The notes beneath the pieces were generated by a model. The model was not told the origin of the DNA. It was given only the letters and a program-made list of their open reading frames with translations, and searched no databases. The position numbers were made by a program, and so were the translations under genes. Below, in pieces: positions 62,915 through 64,000 of a DNA stretch of 64,000 nucleotides; the first letter of the stretch is position 1, and every line of letters starts with the position of its first letter. The DNA is from Lachnoclostridium sp. An76 (lineage in GTDB: Bacteria > Bacillota > Clostridia > Lachnospirales > Lachnospiraceae): contig NZ_NFHL01000004.1 in assembly GCF_002161355.1 (NCBI RefSeq), positions 1-64,000 of the forward strand. The letters run 5' to 3'.

Positions 62915-62958
62915 AAAAGGACACTTTTCTAAGAGAAATTTTAGAAGGGTGTCCTTTT
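62915..62958 (+). terminator. 18-bp hairpin ahead of the element genes
   Basis: AAAAGGACACTTTTCTAA pairs with TTAGAAGGGTGTCCTTTT through two G-U pairs. The short T run makes it terminator-like. A second inverted repeat, CAGGCT...AGCCTG (about 62856-62887), lies before it. Confidence 0.6.
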
Positions 62959-63003
62959 CTGTTATACTCAAAAACTATTTATTATGAATTGGAGGAAAAT
63001 CAA

Positions 63004-63471
63004 ATGGCAAAAAACACAGCGTTAGGAGCAGAAAAGAAACAGGAAATTATCTTTAAGAACAAAGAACATGAAAAATTTTATTATACCTATCTTCCTAAAT
63101 GCCCTTATCAGTATACAAATCATAAAGCACTTGTTTATTGTCTGGGACTATCAGAAGATACCAGACGAAATGCAAATCGGATTTATGACTTCAAGACAGG
63201 ATTTATAAAGCCGGAGTGTTTGCATGAAGGATGGCAGACAGGCGGGAGCAGAAAAATTGTCCGCATTGCCTTTAATCTCTATACGGACGGTACTCCTACG
63301 ACAGATGAATATGACGATCCAGAGGATCAGATTGTTGAGACACGGCTTTATTCAGTAAGCGATATATTCTGCACCGGAGACGCAAAATTCTTTTGGGAAG
63401 CAATCAAAATCCGTTATCCGGACTATTGCAACTATGTAGATTGGGAGGCTCTATTCTATGCTGAAAATTAG
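63004..63471 (+). CDS. DUF6075-like protein of an integrative element
   Basis: The 155-aa protein has the pattern I associate with DUF6075 proteins of Tn1549-like elements: IIFKNKEHEKFYYTYLPKCP, an ALVYCLGLSEDTRRNANRIYDF helix, PECLHEGWQTGGSRKIVRIAFNL and IKIRYPDYC near the end. The function is unknown. Ribosome site TTGGAGG lies before ATG 63004. It overlaps the next small gene by 14 bases. The name is from memory of the family pattern. Confidence 0.75.
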   Translation: MAKNTALGAEKKQEIIFKNKEHEKFYYTYLPKCPYQYTNHKALVYCLGLSEDTRRNANRIYDFKTGFIKPECLHEGWQTGGSRKIVRIAFNLYTDGTPTTDEYDDPEDQIVETRLYSVSDIFCTGDAKFFWEAIKIRYPDYCNYVDWEALFYAEN

Positions 63472-63625
63472 GCTTCAAGGCACAGTGAAAGATATTCGCT
63501 GGTTTGAAAGACTTCTGGAGAAACACCCGGGAATCCGGGTTCTCCAGGCATCAGAGATTTTTTCAAATAAAGGAACAAACAGATATTTTCGCTTTTATGC
63601 AGAGATTGAAAAGGAAGAAAGGTAG
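63458..63625 (+). CDS. DUF3970-like small protein
   Basis: The 55-aa protein reads LKIRLQGTVKDIRWFERLL, then HPGIRVLQASEIFSNKGTNRYFRFYAEIE, the pattern of short DUF3970 proteins carried by conjugative elements. It lies between the DUF6075-like and parA genes and overlaps the former. Its function is unknown. Confidence 0.7.
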   Translation: MLKIRLQGTVKDIRWFERLLEKHPGIRVLQASEIFSNKGTNRYFRFYAEIEKEER

Positions 63626-63634
63626 GTAAACATT

Positions 63635-64000
63635 ATGTGCAGAATTATCGCTATCGCAAATCAGAAAGGCGGCGTGGGAAAAACTACGACATGTGTAAAT
63701 TTAGGGATCGGTCTTTCAAGAGCCGGAAAGAGGGTTCTTCTGGTAGAAGCGGATGCCCAGGGGAGCATGGCGGCCAGCCTGGGAATACAGGAGCCGGACG
63801 AGCTGGACGTCACATTGGTAAATATTCTTGAGAAAATTATCAATGACGAAGATGTGGAGCCGGGAGAGGGGATTCTCCACCATGAGGAAAGGATTGATTT
63901 CATTCCGGCTAATATCGAGCTTGCCGGCCTGGAAACATCGCTTGTGAATGTAATGAGCCGGGAGCAGGTACTTCGCCTGTATCTGGAGGAAGTGAAAGCA
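63635..64000 (+). CDS. parA: ParA-family partition ATPase, 3' end outside window
   Basis: The first 122 residues show the deviant Walker [16 protein letters not shown] and the A' region [17 protein letters not shown]. ParA ATPases segregate or stabilise plasmids and integrative elements and usually pair with a ParB encoded next. The start follows GAAAGGTAGG. The gene runs off the end of the window. Confidence 0.92.
   Translation, partial: MCRIIAIANQKGGVGKTTTCVNLGIGLSRAGKRVLLVEADAQGSMAASLGIQEPDELDVTLVNILEKIINDEDVEPGEGILHHEERIDFIPANIELAGLETSLVNVMSREQVLRLYLEEVKA

Overview
The window looks like a chromosome segment of a gut-type Clostridia bacterium, most likely Lachnospiraceae. The evidence is strong AGGAGG-type ribosome sites, a T-box leader on metG, Gram-positive LCP and CpsB/C/D-type capsule genes, a dnaE-pfkA-murI core block, and tRNA-binding tails on MetRS and LysRS. 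Core genes are GC-rich; the accessory stretches are visibly AT-richer.

Layout. 0.3-5.0 kb: a Septu-like AAA ATPase/HNH pair whose last gene overlaps a nucleotidyltransferase-like gene. 5.0-6.5 kb: an LCP cell-wall polymer transferase. 6.5-15.05 kb: an AT-rich island bounded by a 28-bp exact direct repeat of the LCP gene's 3' end. It carries one apparent operon: an HExxH protein, a SIR2 protein, a TIR protein, a helical adaptor-like protein, an SPFH-like protein and a membrane SH3 protein. 15.3-26.5 kb: an AgrA/AgrC-type two-component system, PqqD-like, radical SAM/SPASM, a candidate substrate protein, an HprK-like kinase and an ABC exporter, followed by Ig-like, two Wzz/BY-kinase and CpsB genes. 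Removing the island would rejoin the LCP and nucleotidyltransferase genes to this exopolysaccharide/RiPP-like locus.

26.5-33.9 kb: T-box plus metG, an aminotransferase, DegV, an aldo-keto reductase and a MATE transporter whose 3' end lies in a MITE-like palindrome. 34.1-37.3 kb: two near-identical copies of a decayed Rpn-type nuclease gene bracketing an XRE regulator and a small membrane protein. 37.4-50.2 kb: a frameshifted PHP/UvrD helicase, cvfB, an HPr-like protein, dnaE, pfkA, murI, a DUF1934 protein, a membrane protein and cls. 50.3-58.1 kb: an exported trigger-factor-like lipoprotein, an aldose epimerase, then a TetR repressor divergent from an operon of SCP2-like, alpha/beta hydrolase, condensation-domain, acyl carrier and AMP-ligase genes (an apparent small acyl-conjugation pathway). 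58.4-62.8 kb: coaX, dusB, greA and lysS. 62.8-64 kb: the start of an integrative element (DUF6075-like, DUF3970-like, ParA) running off the end.

The most promising undescribed system is the island operon. It combines two likely NAD-consuming domains (SIR2 and TIR), a probable zinc peptidase, and membrane-associated partners. The TIR protein and its neighbour share a short N-terminal motif. All functional statements for that operon are inference from motifs and context; no searches could be run.
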